From: Azospirillum soli
GTDB taxonomy: Bacteria; Pseudomonadota; Alphaproteobacteria; Azospirillales; Azospirillaceae
Assembly (NCBI RefSeq): GCF_017876165.1
Contig: NZ_JAGINQ010000004.1
Coordinates: 248,001 to 312,000, forward strand
Direction: 5' to 3'
Length of the DNA: 64,000 nt
Positions within the stretch are counted from its first letter, which is position 1; every line of letters starts with the position of its first letter. Of this stretch, positions 1-7,743 are shown piece by piece. The position numbers were made by a program, and so were the translations under genes. Below the pieces are notes generated by a model. The model had not been told where the DNA came from and did not search any database. It worked only from the letters and a program-made list of their open reading frames with translations.

Positions 1-201
1 CGGCTTGCCGTCCAGCCGGATGTCGCCGCCCGTCACCTTGTAGATGCCGGAGATGGCGCGCATCAGCGTCGTCTTGCCGACGCCGTTGGAGCCCAACACC
101 GTCACGATCCCGCCCTCGGGCACGTCCAGCGACACGCCCTCCAGGATCGGCTGCGCGCCCATGGAGACGCGCAGGTCGCGGATTTCCAGAAGCTGGCTCA
201 C
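1..201 (-). CDS. livF: LivF-type branched-chain amino-acid ABC transporter ATPase, 5' part only
   Basis: N-terminal 67 codons of an ABC ATPase that runs off the left edge of the window. It carries a Walker A motif (GSNGVGKTT) about 35 residues after the start and begins with SQLLEIRDLRVSMGAQ, typical of LivF. The start is GTG, and its first four bases overlap the TGA stop of livG (GTGA), so translation is probably coupled. It would be the second cytoplasmic ATPase of the Liv importer. It cannot be told whether the rest of the gene is intact. Confidence 0.9.
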   Translation of the reverse strand, partial: MSQLLEIRDLRVSMGAQPILEGVSLDVPEGGIVTVLGSNGVGKTTLMRAISGIYKVTGGDIRLDGKP

Positions 202-980
202 GCCGCGTCCTCCTCGTCCTCGTCGCCGCCGAGATAGGCCTCCAGCACCGCCGGATCCTTGCGCACCTCGGCCGGCGCGCCGTCGGCGATCTTGCGGCCC
301 GACGCCAGCACCATCACCCGCTGGCAGATGCCCATGACCAGCGTCATGTCGTGCTCCACCAGCAGCACGGTCAGCCCCTCCGTGTGCAGCCCCTTGATGA
401 AGCTCGCCAGCTCCGCCGTCTCACTGTCGTTCAGACCGGCCGCCGGCTCGTCCAGGATCAGCAGTTTCGGACCCAGCGCCAGCGCCCGCGCGATCTCCAG
501 ATACTTGCGCTTGCCATAGCTGAGATTCGCCGCCAGCTCGTGCCCCTGCCCGGCCAGCCCGACGCGCTCCAGCGCCGCCCAGGTCCGCTCGCTGACCTCG
601 CGCGCGTCGGCCTCGCCCTTGGCCCCCCGGAGCAGCGACCGCCAGGGCGAATGCCCGACCGCGCCGATCGCACCGACCGACACGTTGTCGAACACCGTCA
701 TGTTCGGGAAGATGCGCAGGTTCTGGAAGGTTCGCCCCAGCCCGCGCCGGGCGACCCGCCACGGCTTCATGCCGGAGATGGTTTCCCCGCCGAACCGCAC
801 GCTCCCCTCGCTCGGCGGCGTGAAGCCGCTGATGAGGTTGAACAGGGTCGTCTTGCCAGCACCGTTCGGCCCGATCAGCCCGACCAGTTCGCCCTCGTTC
901 ACATGCCCCGACACGTTGTCCACGGCCAACAGACCGCCGAAGCGCCGGGTCAGGTTCTCGATCTCAAGAAGTGCCGCCAT
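198..980 (-). CDS. livG: Branched-chain amino-acid ABC transporter ATPase LivG
   Basis: 260-residue ABC ATPase that powers uptake of leucine, isoleucine, valine or related substrates. Walker A (GPNGAGKTT) lies near residue 38, a signature-like LSYGKRK stretch follows, and Walker B is LLILDEPAAGLN. The long loop between them is usual for LivG. I chose the ATG at 980 (MAALLEIENL) over an upstream in-frame ATG because it forms a TGATG junction with the livM stop. It sits in a livK-livH-livM-livG-livF order on the minus strand. The C-terminus is unusually acidic (DEDEED). Confidence 0.93.
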   Translation of the reverse strand: MAALLEIENLTRRFGGLLAVDNVSGHVNEGELVGLIGPNGAGKTTLFNLISGFTPPSEGSVRFGGETISGMKPWRVARRGLGRTFQNLRIFPNMTVFDNVSVGAIGAVGHSPWRSLLRGAKGEADAREVSERTWAALERVGLAGQGHELAANLSYGKRKYLEIARALALGPKLLILDEPAAGLNDSETAELASFIKGLHTEGLTVLLVEHDMTLVMGICQRVMVLASGRKIADGAPAEVRKDPAVLEAYLGGDEDEEDAA

Positions 981-1975
981 CACCGCCACCCAACCACGCC
1001 ACGCACGCCCGGCTTCCACCCCGCCCCGAAGGACGAGCGCACCAGATTCAGCGCGGACACCTCACCAAACAACCCCTTGGGCAGCAGCAGGATGGAGAAG
1101 AACATCACGCAGCCCACCGCGATCATCCGCACGTCGCCCACCGGCCGCAAAGCCTCCGGCAGCACGATCAGCAGCACGGCACCCACCACCGCACCCGGCA
1201 GGCTGCCCAGGCCACCGACGACGATCATCGCCAGCACCAGAATGGACTCGCCGAACCGGAAATCGCCTGGGCTGATGTAACCGGTCGTGTGCGCCCACAG
1301 CGATCCGGCAATCCCCGCGAAGAAACAGGCGATGGCGAACACCTCGCCCTTTAGCCGCACCACGTCGATGCCCATGCTGTCGGCGCACTGGTCGTCCTCG
1401 CGCAGAGCCCGCAGGGCGTTGCCATAATAGGAATGTGTCAGCCGGTGCAGCACCCACAGCGAGGCCAGCATTACCACCGCGACCACCAGATAGCTGCCGA
1501 GATTCCCCGACAGGTCCAGCCCGAACACCTTGAAGGACGGAATCGCCGGAATGCCCATCGGCCCACGCGTGAAGTCCACCCAGTTCAGCAGCGTGCCGTA
1601 GATGATCTCGCCCATGCCCAGCGTGGCGACGGCGAAATAGATGCTGACCAGCCGCATCGTCGGCAGCGCCACCAGCACCCCACCGATGGCCGCCGCCACG
1701 CCCGCCAGCGGGATGGTCAGCAGGAACGGCACGCCGTACCGCGTCGCCAGCAGCGCCGCCGTGTAGGCCCCGATCCCGTAGAAGGCCGCGTGCCCCAGCG
1801 ACAGCAGTCCGGCGACGCCGGTGATGAAGTTCAAGCTCGCCGCCAGGATCACGAAGATCATGGCGGTGATCGACACCCGGAACAGGTAGCCGGAGCCCAT
1901 CACCTGCAACAAGGCGGGCAACAGCACCAGCACCGCCAGCCCGACAATCAGCGGAAGCCTAATGTTCTTAGACAC
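980..1975 (-). CDS. livM: Branched-chain amino-acid ABC transporter permease LivM
   Basis: 331-residue inner-membrane permease with about nine to ten hydrophobic segments. The family hallmarks GVAGLLSLGHAAFYGIGAY near residue 55 and GGLGSLPGAVVGA in the C-terminal third are present. It pairs with LivH to form the translocation pore. It overlaps the end of livH by 8 bases and the start of livG by one base, so the three are translationally coupled. Length and motifs are normal for the family. Confidence 0.93.
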   Translation of the reverse strand: MSKNIRLPLIVGLAVLVLLPALLQVMGSGYLFRVSITAMIFVILAASLNFITGVAGLLSLGHAAFYGIGAYTAALLATRYGVPFLLTIPLAGVAAAIGGVLVALPTMRLVSIYFAVATLGMGEIIYGTLLNWVDFTRGPMGIPAIPSFKVFGLDLSGNLGSYLVVAVVMLASLWVLHRLTHSYYGNALRALREDDQCADSMGIDVVRLKGEVFAIACFFAGIAGSLWAHTTGYISPGDFRFGESILVLAMIVVGGLGSLPGAVVGAVLLIVLPEALRPVGDVRMIAVGCVMFFSILLLPKGLFGEVSALNLVRSSFGAGWKPGVRGVVGWR

Positions 1976-2882
1976 GGTCGCGCGCTCCGCCGAAAAGCCC
2001 GGTCGGGAAGAAGATCAACGTCAGCAGCAGGAAACCGTAGGCGATCAGCTCGCTCCAGCCCTGCGCCAGGAATTCGGTCGCCACCGCCTCGGACAGACCC
2101 AGGAAGATGGCGCAGATGACCGCGCCCGGAATGCTGCTCAACCCGCCCATCACCATGGCGACGAAGGCCTTCACACCCGGCGCGAAGCCCATGTGCGGGA
2201 ACACCGACCCGTAATAGAGCGCCACCAGAATACCGGCGACGGCGCCCATCACCGACCCGACCACGAAGGTCGCGATGATGGTGCGGTCCGTGTTGATGCC
2301 GACGTACTTGGCGCCCAGCGGGTTGTTGGCGACCGCGCGGATCGACAGCCCGATGCGCGTCCGGTACAGCAGGAACTGCAAGCCGGCGAACATGGCGACC
2401 GCCGCGCCGAAGATCACGAACTGCCCGGTGGAGAAGGACAGATCCCCCACCTGAATGGGTTCGGTCAGCTGCGCCTCGAACGGCACGGGGCGCATGGCGC
2501 CGCCGAACAGCTTCTCCACGATTTCGCGCACGACGATGGACACGGCGAGCGAGGAGAGCAGCGTCGCCTCGCGCATCGCCTTGGATTTCAGCGACGCCTC
2601 GTCCTGGAACCGGCGGAAGGGTTTGAAGGCCAACCGCTCCAATCCGAATCCAGCCACGGCGCCCACGGCCATGACGAACAGGACGACCGCGATCAGCGGC
2701 GGCGCGAACGCGGTGATCAGCACCACGCCCGCATAGGCCCCGACCATGTAGACCTCGCCATGCGCGAAGTTCACCACGTTCAGCACGCCGAAGATCAACG
2801 TGAATCCGATGGCGATCAGCGCATAGACCAGCCCCACGGAGAACCCGTTGACGAGCTGCTGGACGAAAAAGGCGTCGAACAT
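1968..2882 (-). CDS. livH: Branched-chain amino-acid ABC transporter permease LivH
   Basis: 304-residue integral membrane permease. The N-terminus (FVQQLVNGFSVGLVYALIA) and the NVVNFAHGEVYMVGAY segment are diagnostic of LivH. The C-terminal GGLSSIPGAVI motif matches the cytoplasmic loop that contacts the ATPases. I prefer the ATG at 2882 (MFDAFFV); an in-frame ATG nine codons upstream is possible, and neither has a strong ribosome-binding site. A palindromic element separates it from livK upstream, the only large gap inside the operon. Confidence 0.92.
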   Translation of the reverse strand: MFDAFFVQQLVNGFSVGLVYALIAIGFTLIFGVLNVVNFAHGEVYMVGAYAGVVLITAFAPPLIAVVLFVMAVGAVAGFGLERLAFKPFRRFQDEASLKSKAMREATLLSSLAVSIVVREIVEKLFGGAMRPVPFEAQLTEPIQVGDLSFSTGQFVIFGAAVAMFAGLQFLLYRTRIGLSIRAVANNPLGAKYVGINTDRTIIATFVVGSVMGAVAGILVALYYGSVFPHMGFAPGVKAFVAMVMGGLSSIPGAVICAIFLGLSEAVATEFLAQGWSELIAYGFLLLTLIFFPTGLFGGARDRV

Positions 2883-2899
2883 TGAAAAGCCCCGGAAAT

Positions 2900-2993
2900 G
2901 GGCCCCCATCCCAACCTTCCCCCACCTTCGGCGGGGGAAGGAGCCCCAAATCCCCTCCCCCGTCGAAGATGGGGGAGGGTTAGGGTGGGGCCC
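2900..2993. repeat. Compound palindromic (REP/BIME-like) element between livK and livH
   Basis: Two hairpins lie side by side: CCTTCCCCC with GGGGGAAGG (2915-2941), and CCCTCCCCC with GGGGGAGGG (about 2953-2979). Outer arms near 2900-2916 and 2979-2993 can also pair with few mismatches, giving a cruciform-like whole. It lies in the transcribed gap between the binding-protein gene and the permease genes. By analogy with REP elements in mal and similar operons it could stabilise upstream mRNA or reduce downstream expression; that role is inferred. Confidence 0.75.
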
Positions 2994-3004
2994 AGCGCGT
3001 TACG

Positions 3005-4126
3005 TTACTTCACCAGCGTGAACTGACCGCCCTTGATCTCCATGCGGGCGAGCTGCTTGGACGGCTCGCGGGTCTGAGGATCGAAGGTGGTCTCGCCGGT
3101 CACGCCGGGGAAACCAGCGGTCTGGGCGAGCGCGTCGCGCAAGGATTTGCGGTCCACGTTCGGGCCGACCTTGGCGATGGCGGCCAGCATGATGTTGGTC
3201 GCGTCATAGGCCTGGGCGGCGAACATGGTCGGGTCGGCCTTGTAGCGGGCCTTGTACTCGTCCACGTAGGCCTTCACGACCGGCTCCGGGTTGTCCACGG
3301 CGAAGGTGGTGGACAGCTTCAGCCCGTCGGCGGACGGACCGGCCAGCGCGACCAGCTTCGGCGAGTAAAGCGAAGAGGTCGCGTAGGTCGGGATCTGCAC
3401 GTTCAGCTGGCGGCGCTGCTGCATCAGCGTGGCGCCGTCCTCGTCGAACATGCCGAGGTAGATGGCGTCCGGCCGTTCGCGAGCGATCTTGGTCAGGATG
3501 GTGCGGAAGTCGCGGTTGCCGGGGTTGTAGAACTCGACGGCCGTGATCTGCCCGCCGTTCTTCTCCACCGCGTCCTTGAAGTTGGAGACGACCGACTGGC
3601 CCCAATCGTTCTGGATGGCGATGACCGCGATCTTCTTCTTGCCCTCGCCCAGCGCCCACTTGGCGACGAACGGGCCTTCATAGGCCTGGGTGGTGATGTT
3701 GCGGAACTGCCATTCGCTGATCTTGACGTAGTCCGGGTGCGAGGCGGTCTGCGACAACTGCGGCACGCCCGCCTGCGCGTAGACCTGCGCGGCGGCCATC
3801 GACACGGTCGAGGAGAAGTCGCCCAAAACGCCGACGATTTCCTGATCGTCCACGAACTTCTTGGCGATGTTCACGCCTTCCTTCGCGTCGTTCTTGCTGT
3901 CCTCGAACTTCAGGACGACGGTGGCCCCCGGCAGCTTGCCGGACTTGTTGAACTGCTCCACCGCCATGGTGGCGGAGTTGCGGAACACTTCGCCGTACTG
4001 CGACATCTCGCCGGTCAGCGGGGCCTGATAGCCAAGCGCGATGGTTTTCTGCGCCAGCGCCGGCACCGCCGAGGCGGCGACGGCGACACCGGCCAGAGCG
4101 CCCAGGATCGTCTTCGCAATGGTCAT
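3005..4126 (-). CDS. livK: Branched-chain amino-acid ABC transporter substrate-binding protein LivK
   Basis: 373-residue periplasmic binding protein of the Leu/Ile/Val family (type I fold). A Sec signal peptide (MTIAKTILGALAGVAVAASA, ending ALAQ) precedes KTIALGYQAPLTGEMSQYGE, the usual start of the mature domain. The ATG at 4126 follows a good GAGGAGAC ribosome-binding site, so the longer in-frame reading upstream is rejected. It is the first transport gene of the operon, 29 bases after the ATC hydrolase-like gene. The exact ligand cannot be read from sequence; Leu/Ile/Val or another amino acid or amide is likely. Confidence 0.92.
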   Translation of the reverse strand: MTIAKTILGALAGVAVAASAVPALAQKTIALGYQAPLTGEMSQYGEVFRNSATMAVEQFNKSGKLPGATVVLKFEDSKNDAKEGVNIAKKFVDDQEIVGVLGDFSSTVSMAAAQVYAQAGVPQLSQTASHPDYVKISEWQFRNITTQAYEGPFVAKWALGEGKKKIAVIAIQNDWGQSVVSNFKDAVEKNGGQITAVEFYNPGNRDFRTILTKIARERPDAIYLGMFDEDGATLMQQRRQLNVQIPTYATSSLYSPKLVALAGPSADGLKLSTTFAVDNPEPVVKAYVDEYKARYKADPTMFAAQAYDATNIMLAAIAKVGPNVDRKSLRDALAQTAGFPGVTGETTFDPQTREPSKQLARMEIKGGQFTLVK

Positions 4127-4155
4127 GGTCTTGTCTCCTCTCACTCGGCAGCGAA

Positions 4156-4650
4156 TCACTGGGCGGGATTGCCCGGACGGACGCGCAGGATGCAGCACCC
4201 CTCGCGGCCCGGCTTCCACGTCTCACCCTCGAAGGTGAAACCGGCGGCTTCGAAGGTGCCATTGTCCACCTGGCCCGCGATGGCGCACATGTTCGCCAGC
4301 TCGTCGGGCGGAAGGCCATGCTCCTCCCACGCTTCCTTCAGCGGGCAGCGCTTGAAGGCGATGTCCAGGCCGCCGGAGTCGCAGCGGGTCACCACCGGTT
4401 CGAACATCTTGCCGTGGTCGGGCACGAAGTCGAGGAAGGCGGTCTTCAGCCCCTCGAAATCGGCCGGCGCGTAAGCGGCGAAGCGCGCGCCCACCTCGGC
4501 CCCCCGTTCCCGGATCGCCTTGGCGAGCGTCTTGGCCGCGGATTCCGCGCCATGCTCGCGCGCCAGTTCACGATAGATCGCGAGATAGAACAGCGCCCGG
4601 TTCTTCAGCGAGCCGCGCAGCTGTTCGCGCAGATCTTCTTCCTCGGTCAT
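4156..4650 (-). CDS. L-2-amino-thiazoline-4-carboxylic acid hydrolase-like protein
   Basis: 164-residue soluble protein resembling the ATC hydrolase domain family (known member: conversion of L-2-amino-thiazoline-4-carboxylate to N-carbamoyl-L-cysteine). Visible traits are an N-terminal helical half, a central CDSGG...KRCPL...W segment, and a C-terminal EGETWKPGREGCCILRV strand with paired Cys. The ATG at 4650 has a GAAGG site at proper spacing; the ATG two codons upstream overlaps that site. It stands first in the liv operon, 29 bases before livK, which hints that the transporter substrate and this enzyme are linked. The family assignment is from memory of the pattern and moderately sure. 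Confidence 0.6.
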   Translation of the reverse strand: MTEEEDLREQLRGSLKNRALFYLAIYRELAREHGAESAAKTLAKAIRERGAEVGARFAAYAPADFEGLKTAFLDFVPDHGKMFEPVVTRCDSGGLDIAFKRCPLKEAWEEHGLPPDELANMCAIAGQVDNGTFEAAGFTFEGETWKPGREGCCILRVRPGNPAQ

Positions 4651-4839
4651 GGCCATCCTTCGAACCCCATAAATTCACACCGTTCGACCGCCAAATCATA
4701 AGGCAGCGAAGGGGTGCCAGCCATCACCCTATTTCGTGCCGGACAAAAGCGTCAACGCTTTCACACAAAACCATTCGGGACGCACCTCTCCGCCGTCCGC
4801 ATATCACGGTATTTTTATGTTGTATTTTCGCGAGAAGAA

Positions 4840-4863
4840 GGCCGGATGCCCAAGCACCCGGCC
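4840..4863 (-). terminator. Hairpin downstream of etfA
   Basis: Arms GGCCGG and CCGGCC with an inner TGC/GCA pair around a CCAA loop. On the minus strand the stem is followed by TTCTTCTC, so it resembles an intrinsic terminator for the etf operon, which ends at 4905. The T-tract is imperfect. Confidence 0.5.
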
Positions 4864-4904
4864 CACAAGTTACGCACTGCTGACGGGAAATTACAGCGCG
4901 GCCC

Positions 4905-5831
4905 TTACAACGCGGCTTGAAGTTCCGGCAATGCCTTGAACAGGTCGTCCACCAAGCCGTAATCGGCCACCTGGAAGATCGGCGCTTCCTCGTCCTTGTT
5001 GATGGCGACGATGACCTTGCTGTCCTTCATGCCGGCCAGATGCTGGATGGCGCCGGAGATGCCGACCGCGACATAAAGGTCCGGCGCCACGATCTTGCCG
5101 GTCTGCCCGACCTGATAGTCGTTGGGCACGAAGCCCGAATCGACGGCGGCGCGGCTGGCGCCCACGGCGGCGCCCAGCTTGTCCGCAACGGCTTCCAGCA
5201 GCTTGAAGTTCTCGCCCGACTGCATGCCGCGCCCGCCGGAAATGACGATTCGCGCGGAGGTCAGTTCTGGCCGCTCGGACTTCGACAGTTCCGCCGAAAC
5301 GAACCTGGACAGGCCCGAATCGCCGACACCCGTCACGGCCTCCACCGTCGCGGAGCCGCCCTCGCCGACCGGTTCGAAGGCGGTGGCGCGCACGGTGATG
5401 ACCTTCACCGGATCGGCCGACTGCACGGTCGCGATGGCGTTGCCGGCGTAGATCGGCCGCTCGAAGGTGTCCGGCGAGACCACGCCGGTGATCTCCGAGA
5501 TCATCGCCACGTCCAGCAGGGCCGCCACACGCGGCGCCACGTTCTTCCCCACCGAGGTCGCCGGCGCCAGCAAATGGCTGTAGCCCCGCCCCAGTTCCAC
5601 CACAAGCGCGGCCAGCGGCTCCGGCAGGGCGTGCTCATAGGCCGCGTCGTCGGCCAGCAGCACCTTCGCGACGCCCGCGATCTTCGCGGCGGCGTCCGCC
5701 ACGGTGCGTGCGTTGCGCCCGGCCACGAGGATGTGAACCTCGCCCCCGATGTCCCGCGCGGCGGTGACGGCGTTCAGCGTCGCCGGCTTCAGGGTGGCGT
5801 TGTCGTGTTCGGCAATCACGAGCGTAGCCAT
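4905..5831 (-). CDS. etfA: Electron transfer flavoprotein alpha subunit
   Basis: 308-residue EtfA, which holds FAD and passes electrons from acyl-CoA dehydrogenases to ETF:ubiquinone oxidoreductase. The C-terminal FAD domain is clear: [12 protein letters not shown], then [23 protein letters not shown] and [17 protein letters not shown], all canonical. Normal length for the family. It starts one base after the etfB stop, so the two subunits are co-translated. Regulation is probably shared with the neighbouring fatty-acid oxidation genes. Confidence 0.97.
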   Translation of the reverse strand: MATLVIAEHDNATLKPATLNAVTAARDIGGEVHILVAGRNARTVADAAAKIAGVAKVLLADDAAYEHALPEPLAALVVELGRGYSHLLAPATSVGKNVAPRVAALLDVAMISEITGVVSPDTFERPIYAGNAIATVQSADPVKVITVRATAFEPVGEGGSATVEAVTGVGDSGLSRFVSAELSKSERPELTSARIVISGGRGMQSGENFKLLEAVADKLGAAVGASRAAVDSGFVPNDYQVGQTGKIVAPDLYVAVGISGAIQHLAGMKDSKVIVAINKDEEAPIFQVADYGLVDDLFKALPELQAAL

Positions 5832-5832
5832 G

Positions 5833-6582
5833 TCAGATCACCCGCGCTTCGTTCTTGAGCTTGTCGACCAGGGCGGCCACATCGGCGACCTTGACGCCGG
5901 CCTTGCGCTTGGGCGGCTCGGCGACCTTCAGCGTCGTCAGGCGCGGCGCCACATCGACGCCGAGGCTGTCAGGCGTGATGGTGTCGATGGGCTTCTTCTT
6001 GGCCTTCATGATGTTGGGCAGGCTGGCGTAGCGCGGCTCGTTGAGGCGCAGGTCGGCGGTGACCACGGCGGGCAGCTTCAGCTCCACCGTCTCCAGGCCG
6101 CCGTCGATCTCGCGGGTGACGGTAAGGGAACCCTCGCCGGGCACGACCTTGGAGGCGAAGGTGCCCTGCGGCCAGCCGAGCAGGGCGGCAAGCATCTGGC
6201 CGGTCTGGTTGCAATCGTCGTCGATCGCCTGCTTGCCCAGAATGACCAGCGTCGGGCCTTCCTTGTCAACGAGGGCCTTGAGCACCTTGGCGACGGCCAG
6301 CGGCTGCGTTTCGGCGTCGGTCTGCACCAGGATGCCGCGATCCGCGCCCATGGCCAGCGCGGTGCGCAGCGTCTCCTGCGATGCCGCCGGGCCGACCGAC
6401 ACGACGATGATCTCCGAAGCCTTGCCGGCTTCCTTCAGCCGAACCGCCTCTTCGACGGCGATCTCGTCGAAGGGGTTCATGCTCATCTTCACGTTGGCGG
6501 TCTCAACGCCCGAACCGTCCGCCTTCACGCGAACCTTCACGTTGTAATCCACCACCCGTTTCACGGGCACCAGCACCTTCAT
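5833..6582 (-). CDS. etfB: Electron transfer flavoprotein beta subunit
   Basis: 249-residue EtfB, exactly the usual size. It starts [14 protein letters not shown] and contains the AMP/ADP-binding region around [13 protein letters not shown] and the SVGP...[15 protein letters not shown] signature. The ATG at 6582 has a strong GGGAGGAGAC site; the long upstream extension in the same frame is not real coding. It lies 29 bases downstream of the thioesterase gene, in one transcriptional direction with etfA. Confidence 0.97.
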   Translation of the reverse strand: MKVLVPVKRVVDYNVKVRVKADGSGVETANVKMSMNPFDEIAVEEAVRLKEAGKASEIIVVSVGPAASQETLRTALAMGADRGILVQTDAETQPLAVAKVLKALVDKEGPTLVILGKQAIDDDCNQTGQMLAALLGWPQGTFASKVVPGEGSLTVTREIDGGLETVELKLPAVVTADLRLNEPRYASLPNIMKAKKKPIDTITPDSLGVDVAPRLTTLKVAEPPKRKAGVKVADVAALVDKLKNEARVI

Positions 6583-6611
6583 GGTTCTTGTCTCCTCCCC
6601 TCGGGTTTTGT

Positions 6612-7124
6612 TCACGCCGCCATCGGCCGCTCGCGCCATGCGGCGACGAAGTCCGGCATGGGCGGCGACACCGCTTCTTCGCCCATCATCGCCAGCACCT
6701 CGGCCGGCGGCACCACGCCCCCGCGCGCCACGAAGGCCCCCTGAACCACCGCGAGGGCGGCCGTTCCCGTCGCGGTTTCCACGCGATGCTCGATGAAGAA
6801 ATACTTGTCGTCCCAGCACAGGACCCGGCTGACCAGCTCGAACCGCTGGAAGGGGCGCAGGGGCCGGCGGAACCGCACGTTGGCGGCCCCGATCACCGGT
6901 TGCCAGCGCTGGCGCAGGATCGCCCGCCCCAAGCCGCAGCGCAGCATCATGTCCACCCGCCCCAGGTCCATGACGCTGAAATAGCGGGCGTTGGTCATGT
7001 GCATGTTGAAGTCGAGGTCGGTCGGCCAGACCCGAAAGCGCAGCCGGGCCGTCTCCAGGAATCCGCTTCCCCGGCCGGTCAGCGCCGCGATCACCACGGC
7101 GACCAAGCGGAACAGCAGGTTCAT
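6612..7124 (-). CDS. Acyl-CoA thioesterase-like hotdog-fold protein
   Basis: 170-residue protein of the 4HBT_2/THEM6-like thioesterase group. A short hydrophobic N-terminus is followed by [21 protein letters not shown], in which the DxDxNxHMxN element is the family signature. The start ATG at 7124 (MNLLFRL) has only a weak ribosome-binding site. It sits between the MerR regulator and etfB, so a role in acyl-CoA turnover is likely. The substrate is unknown. Confidence 0.8.
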   Translation of the reverse strand: MNLLFRLVAVVIAALTGRGSGFLETARLRFRVWPTDLDFNMHMTNARYFSVMDLGRVDMMLRCGLGRAILRQRWQPVIGAANVRFRRPLRPFQRFELVSRVLCWDDKYFFIEHRVETATGTAALAVVQGAFVARGGVVPPAEVLAMMGEEAVSPPMPDFVAAWRERPMAA

Positions 7125-7214
7125 GGCACCCGCACCCCGCACACCCACTCAGCGGCCTTCATCTCCCCTCCGTCTCCTGACCGGAGCCCGGCGGGGCGGA
7201 CGGTGCCGTCCCGC

Positions 7215-7607
7215 TCAGGCGCTCTTGTTCTTCGACCCGCGCTCGTCCAGCGCGGCGACGACCTGAGACTCGATGTCCTTCAGCTCCTCGACGGTCGCTT
7301 CCAGATCCTCGCGCTGCTGCTCCAGATCCTTCAGGCGGCTGTCGATCCGCTTCAACAGGACCTTCAGCTGTTCCACACCGCCGTCCACGTTGTAGAGATC
7401 CAGATATTCCCGAATCTCCGCCAGCGAGAAGCCCAGCCGCTTGCCCCGCAGGATCAGCTTCAGCCGGGCGCGGTCGCGCTTGGTGTAGACGCGGTTGTTG
7501 CCGACGCGGTTGGGCGACAGCAGCCCCTTGACCTCGTAAAAGCGAAGGGCACGCGGCGTGATGCCAAGTTCCTCCGCCAACTGATTGACCGTGTAGAGCT
7601 GTTCCAT
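7215..7607 (-). CDS. MerR-family transcriptional regulator, LiuR-like
   Basis: 130 residues. The N-terminal winged-helix domain (YTVNQLAEELGITPRALRFYEVKGLL) is the MerR class, and a long coiled coil (residues 75-125) serves dimerisation. No Cys metal-sensing motif is seen, so it is not a metal-type MerR. LiuR, a MerR regulator of branched-chain amino-acid and fatty-acid degradation, recognises an ACGT-N4-ACGT-like palindrome (from memory). Just such a site lies upstream of fadD in this cluster (9649-9664), which supports the LiuR-like call. Confidence 0.8.
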   Translation of the reverse strand: MEQLYTVNQLAEELGITPRALRFYEVKGLLSPNRVGNNRVYTKRDRARLKLILRGKRLGFSLAEIREYLDLYNVDGGVEQLKVLLKRIDSRLKDLEQQREDLEATVEELKDIESQVVAALDERGSKNKSA

Positions 7608-7743
7608 AGGGGGGCACGCCTTCGTTCACGTCGCGCCGACCGTCCTGTGGCGTTGATATATTTGTTCTCCACAGTCCCGGTCGGCGGTGCCGTTCGTAGC
7701 ACACGAGCGGCGGTGTTACAAAGCCGTGCCCGTCTCTCCCCTC

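Noticed and set aside
4714-4920. 68-codon plus-strand ORF between the liv and etf operons
   Set aside because: No ribosome-binding site and no recognisable protein; the region carries the promoter of the liv operon and the etf terminator.
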